A DNA stretch of 64,000 nucleotides from Mycobacterium shimoidei. Lineage in GTDB: Bacteria; Actinomycetota; Actinomycetes; Mycobacteriales; Mycobacteriaceae. The translations under genes and the position numbers were made by a program. This document shows, piece by piece, positions 8,507 through 17,530 of this stretch. Under the pieces are notes generated by a model that was not told where the DNA came from, did no database searches, and saw only the letters and a list, made by a program, of their open reading frames with translations. Location: assembly GCA_002101905.1 (NCBI GenBank), contig LQPU01000005.1, positions 1-64,000 of the forward strand, given 5' to 3'. How positions within the stretch are numbered: the first letter of the stretch is position 1; each line of letters starts with the position of its first letter.

Positions 8507-9688
8507 ATGGACTTCGGGGCATTTCCACCAGAATTCAACTCCGCGCGCATGTATACCGGTGCTGGGTCGGGGCCGCTTTTGGCTGCGGCAGCGGCCTGGG
8601 ATGGGCTGACCAGCGAGCTGGGGTCCGCGGCATCCGCGTATGCGTCGGTGATCTCCGGGCTGGTCGATGGGTCGTGGCTTGGGCCGGGGTCGGCGGCGAT
8701 GGCCGCAGCGGCTTCGCCCTATGTGGCGTGGATGGCGCGCACCGCCGGCCAGGCGGAACAGGCGGCCGGCCAGGCGCGATTGGCGGCAGCCGCGTACGAG
8801 TCCGCGTTCGCGATGACGGTCCCACCGCCGGTGATCGCGGCCAACCGCGCGCAACTGATGGCATTGATCGCGACCAACTTCCTTGGTCAAAACACCCCGG
8901 CGATCGCGGCCACCGAGGCGCAGTACGCCGAGATGTGGGGCCAGGACGCCGCCGCGATGTATGGCTATGCTGCGGCATCGGCGGCCGCCACCAAGGTGGA
9001 TCAGTTCAGCGCGCCGGCCCAGACGACGAGTTTGGCAGGCGTCTCGGCGCAGGGTGCCGCGGTCGCGCAGGCCCAGCTGTCGCAGGGGATTTCCGCGGTA
9101 CCCGGTGCCTTGCAGGCACTCTCGTCACCTACGGCGGTGACGGGCACCAGTTCAGGGATCGGCGCAATTGCAAGCGCTCTCGGTTTGCAGCCCGGAGATC
9201 TATCGAACGCGGTGACAAACCTTGCCAGCGGGTTTATGACACCCTATTCGCTGGCCGGCATCACTCAGGTCGGGTCCGATCTCGCCGTGCTGCGCGGCGC
9301 CGCCCTGGCGCCCCACGACCCGTTCGGTTTGGGTGCATTGGATGGCTTGCTCGGCGGGTTTCCAGCGGCGCCGGGCGTGGGAATCGGTGCGTTCGGGCAA
9401 GCCGGATTCGGCGAAGCCGCGGCGGTGTCGGCGAGCCTCAGCCGGGCCCCCTTGGTTGGCGCACTGTCGGTGCCGCAGGGCTGGGCTGCCGCCTCCCCGC
9501 CGGCGAGCTTGCCTGCCGCTACGCCGTTGCTGTCCAGCTGGACCGCGGTCCCGGAGACCGGAGCAGCCGGAACGCCAGGGGTGCCCGGGATGCCGATAAT
9601 GAGTTCGGGTGCGCGAAGTATCGGCTTCGTAGCACCCCGATATGGATTCCGGCCCAGCGTGATCGCCCACCCACCCGCGGCCGGTTGA
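8507..9688 (+). CDS. PPE family protein (PPE-SVP), PPE31-like, copy 1
   Basis: 393 residues. The PPE domain occupies about residues 1-175 and begins MDFGAFPPE; a WLG turn sits in the helical hairpin. The C-terminal half carries the SVP-subfamily motif LSVPQGW near residue 322. It is translated just after its PE partner and should form a PE-PPE dimer that is exported by ESX-5. PE20/PPE31 in M. tuberculosis has been linked to Mg2+ acquisition across the outer membrane; the shared M-box supports a similar role here by inference. Confidence 0.93.
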   Translation: MDFGAFPPEFNSARMYTGAGSGPLLAAAAAWDGLTSELGSAASAYASVISGLVDGSWLGPGSAAMAAAASPYVAWMARTAGQAEQAAGQARLAAAAYESAFAMTVPPPVIAANRAQLMALIATNFLGQNTPAIAATEAQYAEMWGQDAAAMYGYAAASAAATKVDQFSAPAQTTSLAGVSAQGAAVAQAQLSQGISAVPGALQALSSPTAVTGTSSGIGAIASALGLQPGDLSNAVTNLASGFMTPYSLAGITQVGSDLAVLRGAALAPHDPFGLGALDGLLGGFPAAPGVGIGAFGQAGFGEAAAVSASLSRAPLVGALSVPQGWAAASPPASLPAATPLLSSWTAVPETGAAGTPGVPGMPIMSSGARSIGFVAPRYGFRPSVIAHPPAAG

Positions 9689-9831
9689 CGGTGGGTTCAC
9701 TCACAGGAAGTCGCCAGTTAACCAGCAGTCAGGAGACGAGTATTGCGACGGTCTTGAAAGTTGGCTGGTCGAGGCATATCTCATCTTCCATTTGCGTCGC
9801 GGATCAGCTGCGACAGCTAAAGCGCGGCGAG

Positions 9832-9860
9832 TTGACGAATCCGCGACACGGTGTCAAGAT
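9832..9860 (+). promoter_or_regulatory. Housekeeping-type promoter of M-box unit 2
   Basis: TTGACG at 9832-9837, a 17-nt spacer and CAAGAT at 9855-9860, placing the start near 9867, just before the M-box. The close match to the consensus and to the unit-1 promoter supports both calls. Confidence 0.72.
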
Positions 9861-9869
9861 AGTGAGCGT

Positions 9870-10034
9870 ATGCACCTCGCTAGGTGAGGCTTCTGCACGG
9901 ATATAGGCCACTGACCTCGAACGTCGAAAGACGCCCAGGGTCAGGACAGCTCTTCCCGGCTTAAGGGTTGAGCCCAAGTGGCTTCCGGGACAACCGGATA
10001 CGCCGTGTGGTGCCAAAGCTCTGACGAGAGGGGT
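9870..10034 (+). promoter_or_regulatory. M-box (ykoK leader) Mg2+ riboswitch, copy 2
   Basis: 165 bp aligned without gaps to copy 1, with only four substitutions. All conserved M-box blocks are present, from CTAGGTGAGGC to GTGCCAAAGCTCTGACGAGAGG. The sequence after the aptamer differs from copy 1: the T-run is missing, and GGTGCCAA (10009-10016) can instead pair with TTGGCACC at 10080-10087. About 290 bp of leader follow before the PE start at 10327, with no gene seen in them. Confidence 0.9.
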
Positions 10035-10326
10035 GCGGTATCCGGCTCGTCCGGCGGCCTCATCCCTTTGTGCGATTGGTTGGCACCCGCGTGTGCCCCG
10101 GCCGTGAGGAGGTGAGAGCGACATTGAGTCCTAGTGATAGTCCCTATCCCAGATCGATGACCATTTCGCTCGAATCCGTCCCCGGCACGGTTTCCGTCGT
10201 CTGATTTGCTTGGCGCCCAAGGGCGCTGATAGCGCGCGCCGTTTTAATGCGAACGCGCGCTGCTTAAGCATGTCCTGACCCCGGTGTGACGACACGGATT
10301 CGGGCTGTTCCTCCTGGAGAAGTCCG

Positions 10327-10626
10327 ATGACTTTTGTAACCACGCAACCGGAAATGCTGACGGCCGCCGCGGGCGACCTGCAGCGCATCGGTTCGGCGAT
10401 ATCGGCCCACAATGCGGCCGCCGCCGGCCCGACAACCACCGTGCCCCCGGCCGCCGCCGACGAGGTATCGGCCTTGACAGCAACACAATTCGCCGCTCAC
10501 GCGCAACTTTACCAAGCGGTCAGCAGCCAGGCGGCGGCGATCCACGAAATGTTCGTAGCCGCGTTGGGCAGCAGCGCCGAGTCCTACGCAACCACCGAGG
10601 CCGCCAACGCGGTCGTCGCACGTTAA
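10327..10626 (+). CDS. PE family protein, PE20-like, copy 2
   Basis: 99 residues, a bare PE domain starting MTFVTTQPE and ending with YATTE, a YxxxE-type secretion signal. GGAGA lies a few bases upstream of the ATG. It is 9 bp before the PPE partner. Sequence and position match PE20 (Rv1806) and the copy at 8195. The pair is under the second M-box and should be made when Mg2+ is scarce. The product is expected to be exported by ESX-5 as a dimer with the next protein. Confidence 0.95.
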   Translation: MTFVTTQPEMLTAAAGDLQRIGSAISAHNAAAAGPTTTVPPAAADEVSALTATQFAAHAQLYQAVSSQAAAIHEMFVAALGSSAESYATTEAANAVVAR

Positions 10627-10635
10627 GGAGTCACA

Positions 10636-11835
10636 ATGGATTTCGGTGCATTGCCCCCAGAGATCAACTCAGCTCGGATGTATGCCGGACCAGGTTCGGC
10701 ACCGATGCTGGCCGCCGCCTCGGCGTGGGACGGACTGGCAGCCGAATTGCGTTCGGCGGCAGCGTCTTATCAGTCTGTCATCGCCGGGCTTACCGGCGAA
10801 GGATGGATGGGACCGGCGGCGCAGGCGATGGCCGCCGCCGCCGCGCCCTACATCTTGTGGATGAGCACGACCGCCGAGCAGGCAGCCCAGACCGCTGCCC
10901 AGGCCAAGGCGGCAGCCGCCGCCTATGAAGCGGCGTTTGCGATGACGGTGCCACCGCCGGTGATCGCGGCCAACCGCGCGCAGCTGGCCGCGCTGGTCGC
11001 AACCAACGTGTTGGGGCAAAACACCCCGGCGATTGCGGCGACCGAGGCCCAGTACGGCGAAATGTGGGCGCAGGACGCGGCCGCGATGTACGGCTATGCC
11101 GGCAACTCGGCAGTCGCTGCGCAGTTGACACCATTCAGCGCGCCGCAGCAAAACACCAATCCGGCGGGATTGGCTGCCCAAGGGGCGGCGACGGCTCAGG
11201 CCGCCGGCTCCGGCATCCAGAGCCAGCTGTCGCAGCTGGTGTCCACAATGCCCACCACCCTGCAGGGGCTGGCGGCACCACTGCAGACCGGGACGCCCGG
11301 CGCGGTGGGGCCGTCCATCCCGGCGATTTTCGGGATCGAGCCGGGAGACCTGGCGAACGCCAGCACGAACCTGTTGAGCAGCTCGTTTAGCCCGATGGGA
11401 CTGGCCGGTATCACCCAGGTCGCCTCGGATCTGGCCGTGGTCCGCGGTGCGGCCCTCGTCCCCGACGACCCATTCGCTCTGGGCGCCCTCGACCTGTCCG
11501 ACCTCGTGCCGGGTGCGGCGAGCTCCGGGCTGACCCCGTTGGCGGGGACCAACTTGGGTGGCGCGGCGGTGTCTGCGGGTCTGGGCCGAGCCAGCTCTGT
11601 CGGGGCTTTGTCGGTGCCGCAGACCTGGACGACCGCCGCACCGGCGGCAAACGCGACCGTGACGTCGTTCCCGGGCGCCAGCTGGGCCTCGGCGCTACCG
11701 GAAGCGGAGGCAGCCGGCGTGCCCGGTATGCCGGGGATGGCGGTGCCGGGTTCAGGTGGACGTGGCGTCGGCCTTTCTGCACCCAGGTACGGCTTCAAGC
11801 CGACGGTGATGGCGCGACCGGTGGCCGCCGGGTAA
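10636..11835 (+). CDS. PPE family protein (PPE-SVP), PPE31-like, copy 2
   Basis: 399 residues, the same length as PPE31 (Rv1807). The PPE domain starts [16 protein letters not shown] near residue 325 places it in the SVP subfamily. It shares many blocks with the protein at 8507, including [14 protein letters not shown], so the two PE-PPE units are paralogues from a tandem duplication of about 2.1 kb. It should dimerise with the PE at 10327 and follow ESX-5 to the outer envelope. Confidence 0.94.
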   Translation: MDFGALPPEINSARMYAGPGSAPMLAAASAWDGLAAELRSAAASYQSVIAGLTGEGWMGPAAQAMAAAAAPYILWMSTTAEQAAQTAAQAKAAAAAYEAAFAMTVPPPVIAANRAQLAALVATNVLGQNTPAIAATEAQYGEMWAQDAAAMYGYAGNSAVAAQLTPFSAPQQNTNPAGLAAQGAATAQAAGSGIQSQLSQLVSTMPTTLQGLAAPLQTGTPGAVGPSIPAIFGIEPGDLANASTNLLSSSFSPMGLAGITQVASDLAVVRGAALVPDDPFALGALDLSDLVPGAASSGLTPLAGTNLGGAAVSAGLGRASSVGALSVPQTWTTAAPAANATVTSFPGASWASALPEAEAAGVPGMPGMAVPGSGGRGVGLSAPRYGFKPTVMARPVAAG

Positions 11836-11960
11836 CACGACGCGGACCATGAGGCCCCGCAACGCGGAAGGAGGGATCAACTGAGGGCTGGCGACTCTCA
11901 GCAGACTTCCAGCAACCAAGCAGCGCTGGTCCAGAAACACCTGAGATGCTCTTTCGGATG

Positions 11961-11984
11961 TTAGTAGACGATAGCGACTACTAA
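11961..11984 (+). promoter_or_regulatory. Inverted repeat upstream of the SbtA-like gene
   Basis: TTAGTAG (11961-11967) and CTACTAA (11978-11984) are perfect inverted arms around a 10-nt spacer in the 247-bp gap between the PPE and permease genes. It could be an operator; no cognate regulator can be assigned. Confidence 0.4.
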
Positions 11985-12082
11985 TTATCCGGCTTCTGGT
12001 ATGCGGATCATCTGGAAGCTGTTGAGCTACAACTGAAAACAGATCAGCAGATCCCTTGAATAGGAAGGCGAACGAGAGCTCG

Positions 12083-13315
12083 ATGTTGCATGAGTTCCTG
12101 GAGAACTTCCTCCATAACCTCTTCAAGCCGCTGCTGCTGTTCTTCTACTTGGGCTTTTTGATCCCGATCCTGAAGGTGGAATTCGAGTTCCCCTACGTCC
12201 TCTACCAAGGTTTGACGATGTATCTGTTGCTGGCCATCGGCTGGCACGGTGGTGAGGAGCTGGCGGCGATCGATCCGTCGTCGATCGGCAGCATCGTCGG
12301 ATTCATGCTCATGGGGTTCGTCTTGAACGCCGTGGTCGGCGTTGTGGCCTACCTTCTGCTGAGCCGCATGACGACCATGCGGCGCATCGACAAGGCAACC
12401 GTCGCCGGCTATTACGGGTCTGACTCGGCAGGGACCTTCGCCACGTGCGTGGCCGTGCTCGGGACCATGGGAATGGCCTTCAACGCCTACATGCCGGTCA
12501 TGCTCGCAGTGATGGAGGTCCCCGGCTGCTTGGTGGCGCTGTACCTGGTGGCGCGGCTTCGGCATCGGGGCATGGACTCGGCCGGGTTCATGCCCGACGA
12601 GCCGGGCTATACCCCAGGTGCCATGGTCACCGCCGGGCCCGGCGCCGCGACCCAGCCTCTTCCCGGCGAGCTTGTCGCACCCCTGCGCGAGCGAGAGATC
12701 GAGCAGGAGTTGGAGCTCTCGTTGGAAAAGCGTGAGCATCCCGAATGGGACCGTGGCCTTGAGAACGGCCGCAAGGCATCGATCTTCTCACCCCAGCTGC
12801 TGCGGGAAGTCTTGCTCAACCCAGGGTTGTGTCTGTTGTTCGGGGGCATCGTCATCGGTCTCATCAGCGGACTGCAGGGACCGAAAGTCGTGCACGACGA
12901 CGACAATGTCTTCGTTGCCGCGTTCCAGGGTGTGCTCTGCCTGTTCTTGCTCGAGATGGGCATGACAGCTTCCCGCAAGTTGAGGGACCTGAAGTTCGCC
13001 GGCCGCGGTTTCATCTTTTTCGGCCTACTGGCACCAAACCTCTTCGCGACGCTCGGCATCATCACCGCGAGCACCTACGCGTATTTCACTCACGCGCAGT
13101 TCGATCCGGGAACTTACGTCTTGTTCGCGGTGCTCTGCGCCGCAGCCTCATATATCGCTGTGCCCGCAGTGCAGCGTCTGGCGATACCGGAGGCGAGCCC
13201 CTCCTTACCGCTCGCTGCATCGCTGGGTTTGACGTTCTCCTACAACGTCACGATCGGAATCCCGCTCTACATCGAGATCGCCCGGGTTGTCGGGCACTGG
13301 TTCGGGAGAACCTGA
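12083..13315 (+). CDS. SbtA-type sodium-dependent bicarbonate transporter family permease
   Basis: 410 residues from the ATG at 12083 (a TTG at 12056 would add nine residues). It has about ten hydrophobic segments in two halves split by a polar stretch at about residues 175-245. Recognisable family blocks are GWHGGEEL, GYYGSDSAGTFATCVAV and YMPVMLAVMEVPG in the first half, and AAASYIAVPAVQ and YNVTIGIPLYIEIA in the second. Cyanobacterial SbtA imports bicarbonate with Na+; the substrate here is an inference. The gene is not part of the Rv1806-Rv1811 block of M. tuberculosis. No PII-like SbtB partner is adjacent. Confidence 0.85.
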   Translation: MLHEFLENFLHNLFKPLLLFFYLGFLIPILKVEFEFPYVLYQGLTMYLLLAIGWHGGEELAAIDPSSIGSIVGFMLMGFVLNAVVGVVAYLLLSRMTTMRRIDKATVAGYYGSDSAGTFATCVAVLGTMGMAFNAYMPVMLAVMEVPGCLVALYLVARLRHRGMDSAGFMPDEPGYTPGAMVTAGPGAATQPLPGELVAPLREREIEQELELSLEKREHPEWDRGLENGRKASIFSPQLLREVLLNPGLCLLFGGIVIGLISGLQGPKVVHDDDNVFVAAFQGVLCLFLLEMGMTASRKLRDLKFAGRGFIFFGLLAPNLFATLGIITASTYAYFTHAQFDPGTYVLFAVLCAAASYIAVPAVQRLAIPEASPSLPLAASLGLTFSYNVTIGIPLYIEIARVVGHWFGRT

Positions 13316-13558
13316 CGCTCGAATAATTCGAAATCGGGTGACAGGGATATCACCGCTTAAATTTAAGCACTAGCGTTTAATTGCATCAGATGCAAGTGAC
13401 GACACGGTGTTTCGTTCATCTGTGTCACGTCGCGCTGGACTGGCTCGCGCGCTTAACCATCAAGCGCGGCAAACCCCAAGTTTCCCAGCGGATTTTCAGC
13501 AAGTAACCAGTGCGGTGTCAGCACTGGCTGCGATGCTATTACCAGTTAGGAGACACCC
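13316..13558 (+). promoter_or_regulatory. Intergenic region with two perfect palindromes
   Basis: An AT-rich patch holds GCTTAAATTTAAGC (13355-13368) and TTGCATCAGATGCAA (13381-13395), both perfect palindromes 12 bp apart. They could be operators or form the end of the permease transcript. I see no further feature in the gap. Confidence 0.4.
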
Positions 13559-13930
13559 ATGACTATTATCTACCCACCGGCGGCACCGCGTCTTTGTGAT
13601 GTGACTCACGTCAATCAGCTTGGCGGCCAGGCACTTTCCAGCCATGGTGCTGGTTTGCAGCTGGTGCGGATATCACCGGGGGTCAGTCCGGCAAGTGATC
13701 AAGATTTAGCTTGGCGATTACCTGGCTGGAACCTCACGCGAACAACGCAACACCAACATGGCGACGGACGACCGACGCGTCAAAAGCAGAGTTCACAAAA
13801 GTTCCGTGAACAAAGGCAGCATCAATTAACGCGTCAAACACGCTGCTGGACAACATATCTTGTGCAGGAGGGGTCACTTCTCATGATGGCTAGTGATCGG
13901 TTGCTGCTCGCGCACGGGCGCTTGAGGTAA
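13559..13930 (+). CDS. Doubtful small hypothetical ORF or leader ORF before a PPE gene
   Basis: 123 codons with a good ribosome binding site (TTAGGAG, 6 nt before ATG) and a stop 4 bp before the next PPE start. I recognise no family. The predicted protein is polar, rich in Gln, Arg and His in its second half, and its codon use is poor in G/C at third positions compared with the neighbours. That argues against an ordinary mycobacterial gene. It may be a leader ORF, a decayed gene or chance. Confidence 0.25.
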   Translation: MTIIYPPAAPRLCDVTHVNQLGGQALSSHGAGLQLVRISPGVSPASDQDLAWRLPGWNLTRTTQHQHGDGRPTRQKQSSQKFREQRQHQLTRQTRCWTTYLVQEGSLLMMASDRLLLAHGRLR

Positions 13931-13934
13931 AAAC

Positions 13935-15236
13935 ATGGATTTTGGCCTGTTACCACCGGAGATCAATTCGGGCCGGATGTATACCGGCCCTGGGCCGGGC
14001 CCAATGTTGGCCGCTGCCGCGGCCTGGGAGGGGCTCGCCAGCGAATTGAGCTTAGCGGCATCGTCCTACCAATCGGTGATCGACGCGCTTATCGGCGGAC
14101 CGTGGCAAGGGCCGTCTTCGGCGTCGATGGCCGCAGCGGTAGCGCCGTTTATCGGCTGGATGAACATGATTGCGGCGCAGGCCGAACAAACGGCTGCGCA
14201 GGCCACGGCGGCGGCAGCCGCGTATGAAACCGCGTTCGCTGCAACCGTTCCGCCGCCGGTGATCGCGGCGAACCGCGCTCTGTTGGCGATGCTGATCGCG
14301 ACCAACTTTTTGGGGCAGAACACGCCGGCCATCGCGGCCACCGAATTCCACTACGCCGAGATGTGGGCTCAGGATGCCGCGGCCATGTACGGCTACGCCG
14401 GATCTGCTGCGGCCGCAACGCAATTGACACCGTTCACCGAGCCGCCCCAGACCACCAATACGGCCGGGACCGCGTTGCAAGCGTCTGCGGTTACTCAGGC
14501 CGGCAGTGCAAGCGGATTGAACATCAGCACACAGCTCAGCCAGTTGATCAACTCGTTGCCGAATGCCCTGCAGGGCCTGGCAACCGGTTTGGCGGAGTCA
14601 CCGACGACGGGATCGACGAATCTGTTGTCCGAACTCGCCTTGCCGCAGCTATTCGATTTGTCGCTGCCACCGGGACTCGAGACGGACCTGACCAACTGGA
14701 ACACAATCTTTTCGACCATCGTCAACGGGCCGTACTCGCTGCAAGGTCTCACCTCCATACCCGGCGGTCCGTTCCTGTCGTTCGGGCAGGTCTATTCGTA
14801 CGCCCAAAATGGGCAGGGCGTCGCGTCTTTCCTCGCGGGCCCGAAGCCCATCACCGGGGCGCTGGCTCCGCTGGTGGAGCCGGCCAACCCGATGCTGAGC
14901 TCCGCTGGCGTGCCGGTATCGGGGGCGATTGGTCGCGCGGCGGTGGTCGGAAGTTTGTCGGTGCCACAGGGCTGGGCCGAAGCCGCTCCGGCGATCAGAA
15001 CACTCGCTGCGGCGCTACCCACCAACTTGGCCGCGGCCCCAACGGCGTCAATCGCCGGCGAGGGCGGCGTCTTCAGCCAGATGGCGTTGTCCAGCCTGGC
15101 CGGACGCGCTGTCGCTGCCACCGCGACCCGTTCGGTGGGCGGTGCTGCCGCGGGAGCGGGTTCGCTGGGCGGTGTCGTCACCCAGGCTGACCCGGCCGCG
15201 GCCACCATCATCGTGATCCCGGCCCTTGAGGACTGA
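13935..15236 (+). CDS. PPE family protein (PPE-SVP), PPE32-like, first copy
   Basis: 433 residues. The PPE domain begins MDFGLLPPE, and the SVP motif LSVPQGW lies near residue 341. The C-terminus ends with IIVIPALED, a tail shared with the PPE at 18313 (IIVIPADE). GAGG lies 8 nt before the ATG. It is 48 bp before the next PPE gene. The pair matches PPE32-PPE33 order in M. tuberculosis (Rv1808-Rv1809). No PE gene is directly upstream, so its PE partner must be encoded elsewhere, perhaps at 17152. Confidence 0.92.
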   Translation: MDFGLLPPEINSGRMYTGPGPGPMLAAAAAWEGLASELSLAASSYQSVIDALIGGPWQGPSSASMAAAVAPFIGWMNMIAAQAEQTAAQATAAAAAYETAFAATVPPPVIAANRALLAMLIATNFLGQNTPAIAATEFHYAEMWAQDAAAMYGYAGSAAAATQLTPFTEPPQTTNTAGTALQASAVTQAGSASGLNISTQLSQLINSLPNALQGLATGLAESPTTGSTNLLSELALPQLFDLSLPPGLETDLTNWNTIFSTIVNGPYSLQGLTSIPGGPFLSFGQVYSYAQNGQGVASFLAGPKPITGALAPLVEPANPMLSSAGVPVSGAIGRAAVVGSLSVPQGWAEAAPAIRTLAAALPTNLAAAPTASIAGEGGVFSQMALSSLAGRAVAATATRSVGGAAAGAGSLGGVVTQADPAAATIIVIPALED

Positions 15237-15284
15237 CCCCGTGACTGCCATGACGCCGCACACAACCACATCAGGGGGATAGGC

Positions 15285-16682
15285 ATGTTTTTCGCAGCGT
15301 TTCCGCCGGAGTTCAACTCAGGCCGGATGTATGCCGGTCCCGGATCGGATTCAATGCTGGCCGCAGCGGCGGCCTGGGACGGGTTGGCCACCGATCTGCA
15401 GTCGGCGGCGGCGTCCTATTCGTCGGTGATCTCGGCCCTGGCCAGCGGCCCGTGGATCGGGCCGTCGTCGCTGAGCATGGTGGCCGCGATCACCCCGTAC
15501 GTGAGCTGGATGCAACAGACCGCCGCCCAGGCCCACGAGGCCGCGAGCCAGGCCACCGCGGCGGCCAGCGCCTATGAGGCTGCGTTCGCCGCGCATGTGC
15601 CTCCACCGGTGATCGCGGCCAACCGCGCCCAGTTGGCGTCGCTTGTCTCGACCAATGTCTTTGGGCAGAACACCGCGGCGATCGCGGCCACCGAAGCCCA
15701 ATACGCAGAAATGTGGGCGCAGGACGCCCTGGCGATGGATACGTACGCGGCATCGTCGGCGGCCGCCTCCAAGTTGACGCCGTTCACCGCGCCGCCGCAG
15801 ACGACCAGCCCCGGCGGGGCGGCCAACCAGGGGGCGGCAGTGGCGCAAGCCGCTGGCAGCGCCGCCGGCACCGGTGCGCAATCGCTCGCCTCGACAGCAG
15901 CCTATGCGGGTTCGCCTTTGCTGCAGTGGCTGGCAGACCTGTCCACCGACTACACCGACACGATGAATGGGCTGCTCAACTCCCTCTTCGGGCCATCCGG
16001 GGCGTCGACGATCACGGCCCTCTACACCGCCATAAAAACCCCACTCGGCTTCACGACCGCGTTCAACGACATCGGGCTGCTCGTCAACCTTCCGGTGTCG
16101 CAATTCCTGAAGTTCGCCCCGGCGCCGGGATTTGGCTTGCCCCCGGTGGACGGGCTGGGTGGTGGGCTCGCGGGTCCTTGGTGGGGCCGGGGCTGGCTGA
16201 GCGGCGCGGTGTCGGCGAACATGGGAAATGCCGGCACGCTGGTCGGAAAGTTGTCAGTCCCGCCGACTTGGGCCACGGCCACCCCGGCCATCCGGACGGT
16301 CGCGGCGGCGTTGTCAGCTGCCGGGCCACAGGCCGTGCCGGCCGCCGCGCTGGGCGAAGGAGCGCTGCTCAGCTCCGCGTCTGCGGCGGGAATGCTCGGC
16401 AGCGCGGTGGGTGCCGGGGCTCCCAGCGCTCTGAGCAGCACCGGTGTTCGCGCCCGTCTCGCTCCGTTCAAAGACCTCAAAGATCGCCATACGCCCGAGC
16501 AGCTGAAACAGCTGGTCGCGCAAATATCGGACAAGCCCGAAAGTGTGCAGCACCACTCCGTCGATCAGGACGGCCTTGACAGTCTGCTCGAACAGCTTTC
16601 GAAAAAGCCCGGAATCCATGCGGTGCATCTGACCAAAGGCGGCAAGGGCAGGGTTGTGCAGCCGGATGCACGGTTGGGCTAA
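15285..16682 (+). CDS. PPE family protein (PPE-SVP) with conserved C-terminal tail, PPE33-like, first copy
   Basis: 465 residues, close to PPE33 (468). It starts MFFAAFPPE, has LSVPPTW near residue 323, then a hydrophobic Ala/Gly stretch and a charged tail of about 70 residues (PESVQHHSVDQDG and [12 protein letters not shown]). The same tail ends the PPE protein at 19544, so it is a defined domain rather than low complexity. Export through ESX-5 is expected. Confidence 0.92.
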   Translation: MFFAAFPPEFNSGRMYAGPGSDSMLAAAAAWDGLATDLQSAAASYSSVISALASGPWIGPSSLSMVAAITPYVSWMQQTAAQAHEAASQATAAASAYEAAFAAHVPPPVIAANRAQLASLVSTNVFGQNTAAIAATEAQYAEMWAQDALAMDTYAASSAAASKLTPFTAPPQTTSPGGAANQGAAVAQAAGSAAGTGAQSLASTAAYAGSPLLQWLADLSTDYTDTMNGLLNSLFGPSGASTITALYTAIKTPLGFTTAFNDIGLLVNLPVSQFLKFAPAPGFGLPPVDGLGGGLAGPWWGRGWLSGAVSANMGNAGTLVGKLSVPPTWATATPAIRTVAAALSAAGPQAVPAAALGEGALLSSASAAGMLGSAVGAGAPSALSSTGVRARLAPFKDLKDRHTPEQLKQLVAQISDKPESVQHHSVDQDGLDSLLEQLSKKPGIHAVHLTKGGKGRVVQPDARLG

Positions 16683-16805
16683 TCCAAATGGCATCCGCTG
16701 CAGCGATTCCGACGACCGGGCCACAGCCCAATGTCATTGGTACAGAGGCACTCTGCATCGGCCACCAGACGAAACGTGAATTCCTCGGCACCGAAAGGAT
16801 GAGTT

Positions 16806-17126
16806 ATGCGATTGCGACTTGGGATATTTGGCATTTTCGCGGTGATCGGTCTTGCCGCGCCGGCCTATGCTGACCCGGGCGAAGGCGGCGGTAACGACGC
16901 GGCCTTCATCGCTGCTCTGAACCAGGCCGGGATCAGTTATCCCACTCCGGGTCAGGCCATCGGAACTGCTCAATCAGTGTGCGGGTGCTTGAACAACGGC
17001 ATATCCGGCCTGGCGCTCGTCCACGAGCTGAAAACCCGCAACCCAGGATTCAGTATGGACGATGCGTCCGATTTCGCCATGATCGCAGCAAGATTCTATT
17101 GTCCGCAACAACTCGCTGCGAGCTGA
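16806..17126 (+). CDS. Secreted DUF732 family protein, Rv1810-like
   Basis: 106 residues: a signal peptide (1-22, ending AYA) and a mature DUF732 domain of about 80 residues with two cysteines in VCGCLNNG plus one near the end (FYCPQQ). DUF732 proteins are small exported mycobacterial proteins of unknown function. Rv1810 holds the equivalent place next to PPE33 in M. tuberculosis. It is 25 bp before a PE gene and may be co-transcribed with it. Confidence 0.85.
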   Translation: MRLRLGIFGIFAVIGLAAPAYADPGEGGGNDAAFIAALNQAGISYPTPGQAIGTAQSVCGCLNNGISGLALVHELKTRNPGFSMDDASDFAMIAARFYCPQQLAAS

Positions 17127-17151
17127 GAACTCCACAGCTTAAGGAGAACTC

Positions 17152-17451
17152 GTGTCTTTCGTGACCACACAACCAGAAGTGTTGGCGGCGGCGGCCGGGA
17201 ATCTGGCCGGGATCGGCTCGGCAATGAGCGCCCACAATGCCGCTGCGGCGGGCCCGACGACGGGCGCGGTTCCGGCTGCCGCCGATGAGGTGTCGGCGAT
17301 CACCGCGGCCCAGTTCGCCGTCCACGCCCAGGTGTACCAGACAGTCGGCGCCCAGGCGATCGCGATTCACCAGATAGTTGTGGATACTTTGGTGACCAGT
17401 GCCGATTCGTATGCGGCCACCGAGGCCGCGAACACGGCCGCCGCCGACTAA
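17152..17451 (+). CDS. PE family protein, third copy, GTG start
   Basis: 99 residues, a bare PE domain beginning SFVTTQPEVLAAAAG and ending with YAATE. The start is GTG, supported by AAGGAG 5 nt upstream and by alignment with the other PE proteins. Unlike the two pairs at 8 and 10 kb it has no M-box of its own and no PPE immediately after it; a TetR gene separates it from the PPE at 18313. It could serve the PPE32/33-like proteins on either side. Confidence 0.93.
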   Translation: MSFVTTQPEVLAAAAGNLAGIGSAMSAHNAAAAGPTTGAVPAAADEVSAITAAQFAVHAQVYQTVGAQAIAIHQIVVDTLVTSADSYAATEAANTAAAD

Positions 17452-17530
17452 AACCAGGGTCGCAGCAATCGATTTCGGGTGCATGGTCACGGCCCGCCGG
17501 ATGTGACGAGTCGGGTCTACTATCAACTAA

